A DNA stretch of 64,000 nucleotides from Novosphingobium sp. 9 (GTDB lineage Bacteria > Pseudomonadota > Alphaproteobacteria > Sphingomonadales > Sphingomonadaceae): NCBI RefSeq assembly GCF_025340265.1, contig NZ_CP022708.1, positions 829,501-893,500 of the forward strand. The letters are read 5' to 3'. Below are positions 54,392-62,713 of the stretch, piece after piece; positions within the stretch are counted from its first letter, which is position 1; every line of letters starts with the position of its first letter. The position numbers were made by a program, and so were the translations under genes. The notes beneath the pieces were generated by a model. That model made no database searches and was not told the DNA's origin. It was given only the letters and a program-made list of their open reading frames with translations.

Positions 54392-56773
54392 TCAGAAGTC
54401 GAGCGTCAACGAGCCGGTGATGGTGCGCGGCGCACCGAGGAACGCCGAGCCGCCGTCAGCGCCTGCGAGGTAGCGCTTGTCGGTGAGGTTGGTGGCCTGC
54501 AGCGTGAACGAGGCGCCCTTGAGCGTATCGGAAATGCCGCCAAGATCGACGCCGACATAACCGTTCAGCACGGTATAGCCCGGCGCCACCTGCGAGCCTT
54601 CGGTATCGATGAAGCGATCGCCGACGAACTTGGCCGCAACACCGCCCTTGAAGATCGAGCGCTTGTAGTCCGCCGAGAGCACCCACATGTGGCGCGGCGA
54701 GTTCGTGACCTGCACGCCCGGCGTGATGCCGACGTCGGCGTCCTGCTCGGCATCGCCGGTGCCGATGTAGACGGCGTGGTTGTAGCTGTAGTTCGCCGAA
54801 AGCGTGAGGCCCATGTCGAAGCGATAGGCAACGGCGGCTTCCACACCCCGGCTGCGCACGCCGCCGACGTTCAGATAGACGCTGTCTTCCTGCTCCAGAT
54901 AGTCGATGCCGGTGACGAGGTTCGACGAGATCGAGACGATGTGGTTGTCGAACTTGATGTCGTAGCCGGTCAGCGAGGCCTGCAGGTGCGACGAGGAATA
55001 GCGCGCGCCCACTTCCCAGCTGTTCGCGGTTTCGGGCTTGATGCTGTTGACGGTCGCCTGATCGCTGTCGAGCACGCCGTTATCGATAGCCGCGAAGTTC
55101 TGCGCATAGCCTGCGAAGAGTTCGAGACCTTCGACCGGGCTTTCCCAGGTCAGGCCCGCCGAGATCAGCGGCTTGGAGTGCGAATTGATCGAGGTGCGGG
55201 TGCGGTCGTCGAGCAGTTCCTGACGCGTCTGGTCGAGGAAGTATTGCTTCACGCCGAACGAGGCCGTCAGCTTGCCGAAGGTCAGCGCGTCCTGTGCGTA
55301 ATAGACGAATTCGTCGGTCACGTAGTCGGTGCTGAACTGGACCCAGTACGGCGTGTCGTCATAGGCCATGCCGACGGCGGCATTGTTGACCTTGTGCCAG
55401 TCACGCAGGGTATTGAGCTTGGCATGCTCGACCCAGGCACCGGCGCGGACGCTGTTCTGGACGACGCCGAAATCGTGCGTCCAGTCGGCATCGGCGGTCG
55501 CGCCGTAGCGGTCGTTCTTGTAGTGCGTATGGCGGTACGACATCACCGCCGTAGCGTCCGACGAATAGCAGCTGGGCGAATATTCCGCCGGGACATTGGC
55601 GGTGCCGGTGCAGCCCGCCGTCATCGTCGCAGCCGTACCATCGGGATTGACGAAGTATATCTCGCCCAGCGCATCGCCGCCGACAACCGTGGAGCCGGTG
55701 CCGTTGTTGCCCACGTCCACCAGATAAGGCGGCAGCCAGTCACCCCGGCCACGCATGCGGTGGTAATAGCCGGTTGCCGAGAGCTTCAGTTCGCCCAGTT
55801 CGGTCTTTGCGCGCAGGTAGCCCAGCAGGTTCTTGCGCAGCGCGCGCGAACCGGCGCGGTACGACTGGTCGATATAGGGGATGCCGGTCCAGTTGTCGGT
55901 ATAGGCATCGTGGTTCGGGTCGGCCTCGAAGCTGGCGACCGAGACCGAGCCGAACTCGGACTCGTTCGCATCGTCGTAGGACAGGAAACCAGTGAGGTCG
56001 ATGTTCGAGACGCGGCTGACGATCTTGGCGTCGATATGGTCGCGGGTGGTCTTGCCCGCGCCGCCGATCCAGTCATGCACCTTGGAGTGCGAGGCGCTGA
56101 CATAAGCGCGGGTATCGGGGGCGATCTCGCCGGTATCGACGCGGACATAGTACTTCTGCGCGCCGAAATCGCCCGCCGCGCCGGACAGGCGCAGGCGGAA
56201 GTCGTTCTCGGGATCGGAGGTCAGGTAGTTCAGCGTACCGCCCAGCGCCTCGTTCGAGCGCGAGGAGATGTCTGCCGTGCCTTGCGAGACTTCCACGGTC
56301 TTGAGGTCCATCACGTCGATATAGCGGTTGGCCTTGGAGCCGCCGCCATAGCCCGAGCCGCCGTTGGGCACGCCGTCGATGGTGGTGCCGACCTGCGAGA
56401 AACCACGGATGCTGATCGAGGTCGCCCAGTCGGACGAGCCGAAAGCATCGCCTTCCTGCACCGAGACGCCGGGCAGTTCGTTGATCACGTCGTTGACGCT
56501 GGACAGCGCGGACTGGCGCTCGATCATCGCCTTGGTGACGCGAGTGTTGGCAAAGGAGACCGCCTGACCGACGACGACGATGCTGCCGTCGTCCGGCGTG
56601 CCCGGATCGCCATCGTCCGAAGTCGCGGCGGGCGCGGCTGCGGCTGCGGCATTGGCGGTTGCGCTGGAGGCGGCGGTCGCATCGGCGGTAATCACCGGTG
56701 CGGTCTGGGCATGGGCATGCGTGGTCCCCGCCGCGATCGCGAGGATCGCAGCGCCGGTCATCCAGGTCTTCAT
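54392..56773 (-). CDS. TonB-dependent receptor
   Basis: A 793-residue receptor with a signal peptide (ILAIAAGTTHAHAQT), an Ala-rich linker, a TonB box (DGSIVVVGQA), a plug domain (VNDVINELPGVSVQEGDAFGSSDWATSISIRGFSQVGTTIDGVPNGG) and a barrel ending in TGSLTLDF. The Gly-rich plug loop GGSGYGGGSKANRYIDVMDLKTVEVSQG is typical of one receptor group. It lies upstream of phospholipase C and divergent from a DeoR regulator. A phospholipid head-group, phosphate ester or metal chelate is possible; the substrate is unknown. Confidence 0.9.
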   Translation of the reverse strand: MKTWMTGAAILAIAAGTTHAHAQTAPVITADATAASSATANAAAAAAPAATSDDGDPGTPDDGSIVVVGQAVSFANTRVTKAMIERQSALSSVNDVINELPGVSVQEGDAFGSSDWATSISIRGFSQVGTTIDGVPNGGSGYGGGSKANRYIDVMDLKTVEVSQGTADISSRSNEALGGTLNYLTSDPENDFRLRLSGAAGDFGAQKYYVRVDTGEIAPDTRAYVSASHSKVHDWIGGAGKTTRDHIDAKIVSRVSNIDLTGFLSYDDANESEFGSVSVASFEADPNHDAYTDNWTGIPYIDQSYRAGSRALRKNLLGYLRAKTELGELKLSATGYYHRMRGRGDWLPPYLVDVGNNGTGSTVVGGDALGEIYFVNPDGTAATMTAGCTGTANVPAEYSPSCYSSDATAVMSYRHTHYKNDRYGATADADWTHDFGVVQNSVRAGAWVEHAKLNTLRDWHKVNNAAVGMAYDDTPYWVQFSTDYVTDEFVYYAQDALTFGKLTASFGVKQYFLDQTRQELLDDRTRTSINSHSKPLISAGLTWESPVEGLELFAGYAQNFAAIDNGVLDSDQATVNSIKPETANSWEVGARYSSSHLQASLTGYDIKFDNHIVSISSNLVTGIDYLEQEDSVYLNVGGVRSRGVEAAVAYRFDMGLTLSANYSYNHAVYIGTGDAEQDADVGITPGVQVTNSPRHMWVLSADYKRSIFKGGVAAKFVGDRFIDTEGSQVAPGYTVLNGYVGVDLGGISDTLKGASFTLQATNLTDKRYLAGADGGSAFLGAPRTITGSLTLDF

Positions 56774-56888
56774 GGTCTGTCTCCTGTTGCCCGGCCCTGC
56801 TGCCGGACTCGTGCCGACTGTTTCGGCGTTGGCTGCGAGCTACCCCGATTCGATGACAGCGATGTTACATTTTGTGGCTATGTCAGTA

Positions 56889-57014
56889 TATCGTGACCGA
56901 TAATGTGGTATTGTGCGGAATGCGGCTTGACCGAACGCCAGTTTATCGAAAGAAGCACAGCCATTCCCACAAGCAGGCATGATCTGGGCCAAGCATGATT
57001 TGGGCCAGGCATGA
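56889..57014. promoter_or_regulatory. DeoR/TBDR divergent region with inverted and tandem repeats
   Basis: TATCG-TGAC-CGATA (56889-56902) is a perfect inverted repeat. Further on, GCATGAT(C/T)TGGGCCA(A/G) occurs twice in 16-bp tandem (56977-57008), with a third partial GCATGA. The repeats end a few bases before the GAGGA site of the DeoR gene. They are candidate regulator sites. Confidence 0.5.
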
Positions 57015-57026
57015 GCGAGGATTGTC

Positions 57027-57788
57027 GTGATTCAGGCTGACCGGTTTGCTGCCATTCTTTCCGCGCTGGAGGCGCAAGGCGCCTGCGGGATCGGCGATCT
57101 CGCCCAGGCCTTCGGCGTTTCCGAAGAGACCATTCGCCGCGATGTGCGCCAGCTGGAAAGCACCGGCCGCGTCCTGAAAGTGCATGGCGGGGTGACGCTG
57201 CCCGAACGCCAATTGGAAGCGCCCTATCGCACGCGCCTGCGCGAACGCGCAGATGCAAAGCGCGCGATTGCGCGGGTGGCAGGCGATTTCGTGGAGAACG
57301 GCATGACCGTTCTCGTCGATTCCGGAACCACCTCCTTCTGGGTCGCCCGCGAGTTCCTGCACCGCAAGGCGCTGACGGTGGTCACCAACAATCTGGAAGT
57401 GGCGCACGAAGGGCTAGGGCTTGGCGATCACCGCATCTTCTTTGCCGGAGGGCGACTGGACGTCGACTACCGGGCCGGTTTCGATGCCGACGCCATCGCC
57501 TATACCCGGCGTTTTGTCCCCGATGTCGCGATCCTGTCGATGGGGGCGGTGGATGCGGCGCGCGGCTTCCTCGATTTCGATCCGGGCGAGGCTTCCTACA
57601 AGCGGGCGGTTCTCGATATCGCGCGGCGGGTCGTGGTCGTGGCGGATGCGGGCAAATTCGGCCTCAAGGGCACGATGCATGTCGCCCCGTTCACCGATGT
57701 TCACGATCTCGTGACCGACCAGCCCCCGTCGCCGGACGTTATCGAGGCCGCACGGGCAGCAGGAATGCGGGTTCACGTCGCCGCCTGA
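57027..57788 (+). CDS. DeoR-family transcriptional regulator
   Basis: A 253-residue regulator. It starts at GTG with GAGGA 6 nt upstream. The N-terminal helix-turn-helix is RFAAILSALEAQGACGIGDLAQAFGVSEETIRRDVRQLE, followed by the DeoR linker LKVHGGV and a sugar-phosphate-sensing C-terminal domain (VLVDSGTTSFWVAREF, VVTNNLEVAH, FFAGGRLD, VVVADAGKFG). Effectors are usually phosphorylated sugars or glycerol-3-phosphate. It is divergent from the TBDR and phospholipase C genes and upstream of a DUF5690 transporter, so it probably controls one or both. Confidence 0.9.
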   Translation: MIQADRFAAILSALEAQGACGIGDLAQAFGVSEETIRRDVRQLESTGRVLKVHGGVTLPERQLEAPYRTRLRERADAKRAIARVAGDFVENGMTVLVDSGTTSFWVAREFLHRKALTVVTNNLEVAHEGLGLGDHRIFFAGGRLDVDYRAGFDADAIAYTRRFVPDVAILSMGAVDAARGFLDFDPGEASYKRAVLDIARRVVVVADAGKFGLKGTMHVAPFTDVHDLVTDQPPSPDVIEAARAAGMRVHVAA

Positions 57789-57878
57789 TGCGCATCATTG
57801 CCGGATAGGGCTGCGCTGCCACAGACAGGTTCGCGCTATCATGGCAACGTCATCGAAAGGCGTTAAGCGCCGCCTGTC

Positions 57879-59281
57879 GTGTCGTTTATCCCGCCTTGCC
57901 TGCGCCGCTTGCCGCTGCCTTCGAGGGGGAAATTGCCCTCAAGAGGGGAATGGCGACTGCTCGGCGCAGGGCTTGCGGCATTCTGCGTGTATTTCGCGAT
58001 GTATGCCTTCCGCAAGCCGATCGCGGCGGCAACGTTCGCGCATGTTCCCGGCTTTGGCGCACTCGATTACAAGACCGCGCTAGTCCTTGCCCAGACCGTG
58101 GGCTACGCCTGCTCCAAGGCGATCGGCATCCGCGTGGTTTCGGGACATGGGCGCGATCATCGCCAGCGTGCGATCCTGTCGCTGATCGGCCTCTCCTGGC
58201 TTGCGCTGCTGGCGCTGGCGCTGCTTCCCGCGCGCTGGGGGCCGCTGTGCCTGTTTCTCAACGGCCTGCCGCTGGGGATGATCTGGGGGCTGGTCGTCAG
58301 CTATCTGGAGGGCCGCCGCGCCTCCGAACTACTGGCCGCGATCCTGACGGCAAGCTTCATCCTCTCCTCGGGCACCACCAAGTCGGTTGGTCGGCTGCTA
58401 CTCCTGCTCGGCCTTCCGGCGCCCTGGATGCCCGCGATAACCGGCCTGCTGTTCACGCCGCTGCTGCTGGTCGGCATGACCATCCTTGCCCGCACACCGC
58501 CGCCCGACGCTGCCGACATCGCAGAACGCGGCGCGCGCACGCCGATGGACGCCGGCCAGCGCCATGCCTGGCTGCGCCAGTTCGCGCTCCCGCTCGGCAT
58601 GCTGGTGGCAGGCTATATGCTGTTAACCGGCCTGCGCGATTTTCGCGACAACTTCTCCGCCGAATTATGGGCGCAGTTCGGGTACGGCCACTCCCCGGCA
58701 TTCTTGCGGCAAGCGAAGTGCCCGTCACGATCGTCGTGCTGATTGCCCTCGCCGCGATCATGCTGGTGCGCGACAATCTGAAGGCGCTGCTGACGATCCA
58801 CGCCGCGATCTTCACCGGCGCCGCGCTGCTCGGGCTCTCGACCATCGCCTTCCGGCTTGGGCTCATCACCCCGCTCGACTGGATGGTGCTGTCGGGAAGC
58901 GGGCTCTATCTTTCCTACGTGCCCTTCAGCGTGGTGCTGTTCGACCGCATGATCGCCGTCACCCGCAGCCCCGCAGCAGGTAACGCCGCAGCGACAGGCA
59001 ATGCCGGGTTCCTGATCTACATCGCCGACACCTTCGGGTACGGCGGCAGCATCGTGCTGTTGCTGCTGTCGCGCTTTTGGCCGGGGCTGCACCACACGTT
59101 CCTGAGCTTCTACGTCGACAGCGCCATGTTTGCGAGCGTGGTGCTGATGGCTGCGAGCGCCGCCTCCGCGCTGTGGTTCACGAACCGTCAGCAAAAGCAT
59201 GCTTGCCGGAATACCGATGCGTTCCCCCCGCCATCGGCCCCGTCATCGCCACCCGCTCAACCGGCGCGCGCCAGCGTCTGA
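57879..59281 (+). CDS. DUF5690/MFS-like membrane transporter, frame broken
   Basis: A transporter of about 467 residues with about 12 helices. The N-terminal half (FCVYFAMYAFRKPIAAATF, ALVLAQTVGYACSKAIGIRVVSG) is in one frame and the C-terminal half (VPVTIVVLIALAAIMLV, PLDWMVLSGSGLYLSYVPF) in another; adding one C at CCCC 58693-58696 joins them as YGHSPGILAASEVPV. The RKP after helix 1 is reminiscent of organophosphate antiporters, so uptake of a phosphate ester is possible but unproven. The GTG start is uncertain. The end overlaps the convergent LysR gene by 25 nt. Confidence 0.72.
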
Positions 59282-60180
59282 AGGTCGCTGATAAGGTAGC
59301 GCAGCAGGTTCTTGCTGGCGGTGGGCAATTCGCGACCCGTCCGGCTGATGACATGGGCATGGCCGTTCAGCGCCTGCCCTTCCACCGGCACCGCGACCAG
59401 ACGGCCCTCGGCAATCTCCTGCGCGGCCGTGAACGCGGGTAGCAGCGTAACCCCCTCGCAATGCTCGGCAAAGTTCTTCAGCGCGGCGATGGACGAGGTG
59501 GTCATCATCGTCGTCAGCCGCACGCCTTCCTGCTGTTCCATGTTGCCCACGATCTGGCGGATGCCGAAGCTCTGGTTGAGCTGGCCGAGGCTGTGCGAGG
59601 CAAGATCGCGGATCGTCGCCACGCCTTCGTGCCGCGCCAGCGGATGAGCGGGCGAGACGATGGCGCAGACCGCCTGCCGCACCGCGACATGGCTGCGCAG
59701 CCGGGCATCGCGCGGCGGGCTGTAGACGAGGCCGATGTGCACGGTATCCTCGAACAGCATGCGCACCACGCCATTGGTGCCCGCCGTCTCGATCGAGACG
59801 CTGATCTGCGGATAGTCGCGGTGAAAGCGGCGCAGGCTGCTGGAGGTGACGAGGCCGATGAACCCCTCGCCCAGCGCCAGCGTGACATGGCCGCGCTTGA
59901 GGCTGCGCAAGTCGGCGATCTGGCTGACGGTATCCTCCTGATCGGCCAGTCGGCGGTGGTGATAGTTCAGCAGCAGTTCGCCCGCCTCGGTCGCGCGCAC
60001 GCCCTTGTTGTGGCGTTCGAGCAGTTGCACGCCCAGCTGCCGCTCCATCATCGCGATCTGGCGGCTCACCGCCGAGGCGTTGATGTCGAGCTTGTCGGCA
60101 GCGCCGCGCACGCTCCCGGCGAGCACCGATTCGTGAAGGTAGGCGATCCAGCGGTCATCGAGGTTCATGGACCGCATCAT
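59257..60180 (-). CDS. LysR-family transcriptional regulator
   Basis: A 307-residue LTTR with an N-terminal winged helix (AYLHESVLAGSVRGAADKLDINASAVSRQIAMMERQLGVQLLERHNKG) and an effector domain with EDTVHIGLVYSPP and EHCEGVTLLPAF. It is divergent from the dehydrogenase/aldehyde dehydrogenase operon (104 nt between starts) and therefore its likely regulator. Confidence 0.88.
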   Translation of the reverse strand: MMRSMNLDDRWIAYLHESVLAGSVRGAADKLDINASAVSRQIAMMERQLGVQLLERHNKGVRATEAGELLLNYHHRRLADQEDTVSQIADLRSLKRGHVTLALGEGFIGLVTSSSLRRFHRDYPQISVSIETAGTNGVVRMLFEDTVHIGLVYSPPRDARLRSHVAVRQAVCAIVSPAHPLARHEGVATIRDLASHSLGQLNQSFGIRQIVGNMEQQEGVRLTTMMTTSSIAALKNFAEHCEGVTLLPAFTAAQEIAEGRLVAVPVEGQALNGHAHVISRTGRELPTASKNLLRYLISDLQTLARAG

Positions 60181-60283
60181 GCCACGCGTTGACCGGAACG
60201 CAACGCCAAGTGCGGGAGGGCTTCCTTTCGGGGGTGAGGTGCCTGCCTATTCTGGTCTCCATCGCAGGAGACGAGAGAACACA

Positions 60284-61141
60284 ATGAAAGTCGGAATTAT
60301 CGGCCTTGGCGCCATGGGGCGCGGGATGGCGGGGAGCCTGCTGGCGGCAGGCTTCGAGGTGGCAGGGCACGATCCTGCCGTCAGCGAGATGTTCCCTGAA
60401 CATGGCGATGCTTTCACCCTTGTCCCAAGCGCTTGTGATCTGTGGGCGGGATGTGAGGCGATCATCCTCAGCCTGCCGACCGCTGCCGTGGTCGAGGCCG
60501 TGATCGGCGACATGCTGGGCGCCGCGAAGTCCGGCGTCACCATTATCGACACCACCACCTCGCACCCCGATACCAGCGTGAAGGTGGCCGGATTGCTGGC
60601 CGCGCGCGGCGTTGCCTATATCGACGCACCGGTCAGCGGAGGCCCTTCGGCAGCGGCCACCGGATCGCTCGGCATGGTGCTGGGCGGTAGCGAGGACGAC
60701 ATTGCGGGCGTTGCACCGGTGCTCGATGCAATCACCCGCATCCGCACGCATGTCGGCGGCGTGGGCGCGGGCCATGCGCTCAAGATCATCAACAACGCGC
60801 TGTGCGCCGCGAACCTCGTGCTCGGGGCCGAGGCGGTGAAGCTGGGGCAGGCCTATGGTCTCGATCCGCAGAACGTCATCACCGGCGTCAATTCGGGTTC
60901 GGGCCGCAGCGGCGTGACCGAAGTGAACTTCCCGCGCTGGATCCTGTCGGGCGATTTCGATTCCGGCTTCACGATGAAGCTGATGCGCAAGGACGTGCGT
61001 CTGGCGCGTGACCTGATCGCCGAGGCGGGGCTTTCGCTGTCGATGATGGGCGCGACCGTTGCCGCATGGGACGCCAGCGAGCCTGCCCTTGCCGACGGCG
61101 AGGATTTCAACCGCATTGTTGCCACGGTTCTGGAAGACTGA
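60284..61141 (+). CDS. NAD(P)-dependent beta-hydroxyacid dehydrogenase family protein
   Basis: A 285-residue member of the 3-hydroxyisobutyrate/6-phosphogluconate dehydrogenase family. The Rossmann motif is IIGLGAMGRGMAGSLLAAG at the N-terminus, the substrate loop is YIDAPVSGGPSAAATGSL, the catalytic Lys lies in GHALKIINNALCAAN, and the helical domain ends in a typical way. The ATG with GGAG/GAGAG upstream is used; the open frame continues further but would overlap the LysR gene. Five bases separate it from the aldehyde dehydrogenase. It may oxidise a short hydroxyacid; the substrate is unknown. Confidence 0.88.
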   Translation: MKVGIIGLGAMGRGMAGSLLAAGFEVAGHDPAVSEMFPEHGDAFTLVPSACDLWAGCEAIILSLPTAAVVEAVIGDMLGAAKSGVTIIDTTTSHPDTSVKVAGLLAARGVAYIDAPVSGGPSAAATGSLGMVLGGSEDDIAGVAPVLDAITRIRTHVGGVGAGHALKIINNALCAANLVLGAEAVKLGQAYGLDPQNVITGVNSGSGRSGVTEVNFPRWILSGDFDSGFTMKLMRKDVRLARDLIAEAGLSLSMMGATVAAWDASEPALADGEDFNRIVATVLED

Positions 61142-61146
61142 TCGAG

Positions 61147-62697
61147 ATGAGCGTGATGGATAGCATTGTTGCGGGCAAGAGCCGCACCCAGGCGCTGGAA
61201 GATGCGCTGAAAGCCTTCTGGCCCAACGGCGGCGCGGGCGGTTCGCATATCGCGGGCGCAACGCTGGCGGGTGAGGGCGAAGCGATCGTCATCGAAGACC
61301 CGGTGACGGGCCAGCCGCTCGTGACCCTCCACGATGCGGGCGAGGCCGTGGCGCGCGAGGCGGCGCAGGCCGCGCAGCGCGGGCTGGCGGTGTGGTCGGC
61401 GATTCCGGCGGCACAGCGTGGCCGGATCATGCAGGCGGTAGGCGCCGCCGTGCGCGCCCGTGCCGAGGAACTGGCGGTGATCGAGATGCTCGTCGCGGGC
61501 AAGCCGATCCGCGATTGCCGGGGCGAGGCGATGAAAGTCGCCGAGATGTTCGAGTATTACGGCGGCTGGGCCGACAAGCTGCACGGCGAAGTCATCCCGG
61601 TGCCGACCACGCACCTCAACTATACGCTGCGCGAACCGTTCGGCGTGATCCTGCAGATCACCCCGTGGAACGCGCCGATGTTCACCGGCGGCTGGCAGAT
61701 CGCACCGGCCATCGCGATGGGCAATGCGGTGGTGCTCAAACCTTCGGAACGCACGCCGTTCACTTCGCTGGCGCTGGCGAAGATCGCCGAGGAGGCTGGC
61801 GTTCCCGCAGGCGTCATCAACGTGCTGGTCGGCTTCGGCCACACCACCGGACAGGCCGCGCTGGCCGCGCCGGAAGTCGCCAAGGTGGTGTTCGTCGGCT
61901 CGCCCGCCGTGGGCCGCCATATCGCGGCGGCGGCAGGCCAGCTGCTCAAGCCCTCGGTGCTGGAACTGGGGGGCAAGTCCGCCAATATCGTCTTCCCCGA
62001 TGCCGATCTTCGCGCCGCCGCACTGGGCGCGCAGGCGGCGATCTTCGCAGGGGCCGGGCAAAGCTGCGTTGCCGGATCGCGTCTGCTCGTGCATCGCTCG
62101 GTGCATGACGAACTGGTCGACCTTGTGGCGCGCGGCGCTTCGCAGATCCGCGTCGGCGATCCCGCCGATCCCCTCACCGAAGTCGGCCCGATCAACAATC
62201 GCCGCCAGTTCGAGCATGTTACCGGCATGGTGAGCGGCGCCCTTGCCGAAGGCGCGGCGCTGGGCGGCGCGCTCGCCGCGATCCCCGATCAGGGCTTTTT
62301 CGTGGCGCCCACCGTGATTGCGGGCGCCAGCAACGCAATGACCGTGGCGCAGGAAGAAGTCTTCGGCCCGGTCGTCGCCGCAATCCCCTTCGATACCGAG
62401 GAAGAGGCCATCGCGCTTGCCAACGACAGCCGCTTCGGCCTTGCCGGGGCCGTGTGGACCGGTGACGTGGGCCGCGCGCACCGCGTTTCGCAGGCCGTGC
62501 GGGCAGGTACGTTCTGGATCAATTCGTACAAGACGATCAACGTCGCCTCGCCCTTCGGCGGCTATGGCGAGAGCGGCTATGGTCGGTCGAGCGGGATCGA
62601 CGTGCTGCGCGAATATACGCAGGTGAAGAGTGTCTGGGTGGAGACCGCCGCGACGCCGACCACCGCCTTCGGCTACGCGCCGGGCCTCGGAACCTGA
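61147..62697 (+). CDS. NAD(P)-dependent aldehyde dehydrogenase
   Basis: A 516-residue aldehyde dehydrogenase. Catalytic residues are C307 in GQSCVAGSR and E273 in VLELGGKSA; N175 (TPWNAP) and K198 (LKPSE) complete the active and cofactor sites. It resembles betaine-, aminobutyraldehyde- or aromatic-aldehyde-type enzymes. Co-transcribed with the dehydrogenase before it and followed after 16 nt by a DUF3100 membrane protein. It could in principle serve as the missing 2-oxoglutarate semialdehyde dehydrogenase of the hydroxyproline pathway, but its operon argues against this. Confidence 0.9.
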   Translation: MSVMDSIVAGKSRTQALEDALKAFWPNGGAGGSHIAGATLAGEGEAIVIEDPVTGQPLVTLHDAGEAVAREAAQAAQRGLAVWSAIPAAQRGRIMQAVGAAVRARAEELAVIEMLVAGKPIRDCRGEAMKVAEMFEYYGGWADKLHGEVIPVPTTHLNYTLREPFGVILQITPWNAPMFTGGWQIAPAIAMGNAVVLKPSERTPFTSLALAKIAEEAGVPAGVINVLVGFGHTTGQAALAAPEVAKVVFVGSPAVGRHIAAAAGQLLKPSVLELGGKSANIVFPDADLRAAALGAQAAIFAGAGQSCVAGSRLLVHRSVHDELVDLVARGASQIRVGDPADPLTEVGPINNRRQFEHVTGMVSGALAEGAALGGALAAIPDQGFFVAPTVIAGASNAMTVAQEEVFGPVVAAIPFDTEEEAIALANDSRFGLAGAVWTGDVGRAHRVSQAVRAGTFWINSYKTINVASPFGGYGESGYGRSSGIDVLREYTQVKSVWVETAATPTTAFGYAPGLGT

Positions 62698-62713
62698 GCG
62701 TGGCGGGGGGCAG

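Noticed and set aside
52841..56896. A 1351-codon open frame on the + strand
   Set aside because: It lies antisense to the phospholipase C and TonB receptor genes, has the Arg/Ala/Gly/Val-rich composition of GC-rich shadow frames and no domain. The reverse-strand genes have clear families.
56977..57014. 16-bp repeats as a CRISPR array or iteron origin
   Set aside because: Only two and a partial copies, no spacers, and no replication gene nearby.
61147..62697. Aldehyde dehydrogenase as the hydroxyproline pathway's last enzyme
   Set aside because: It is far from the cluster and in a separate LysR-linked operon; kept only as a possibility.
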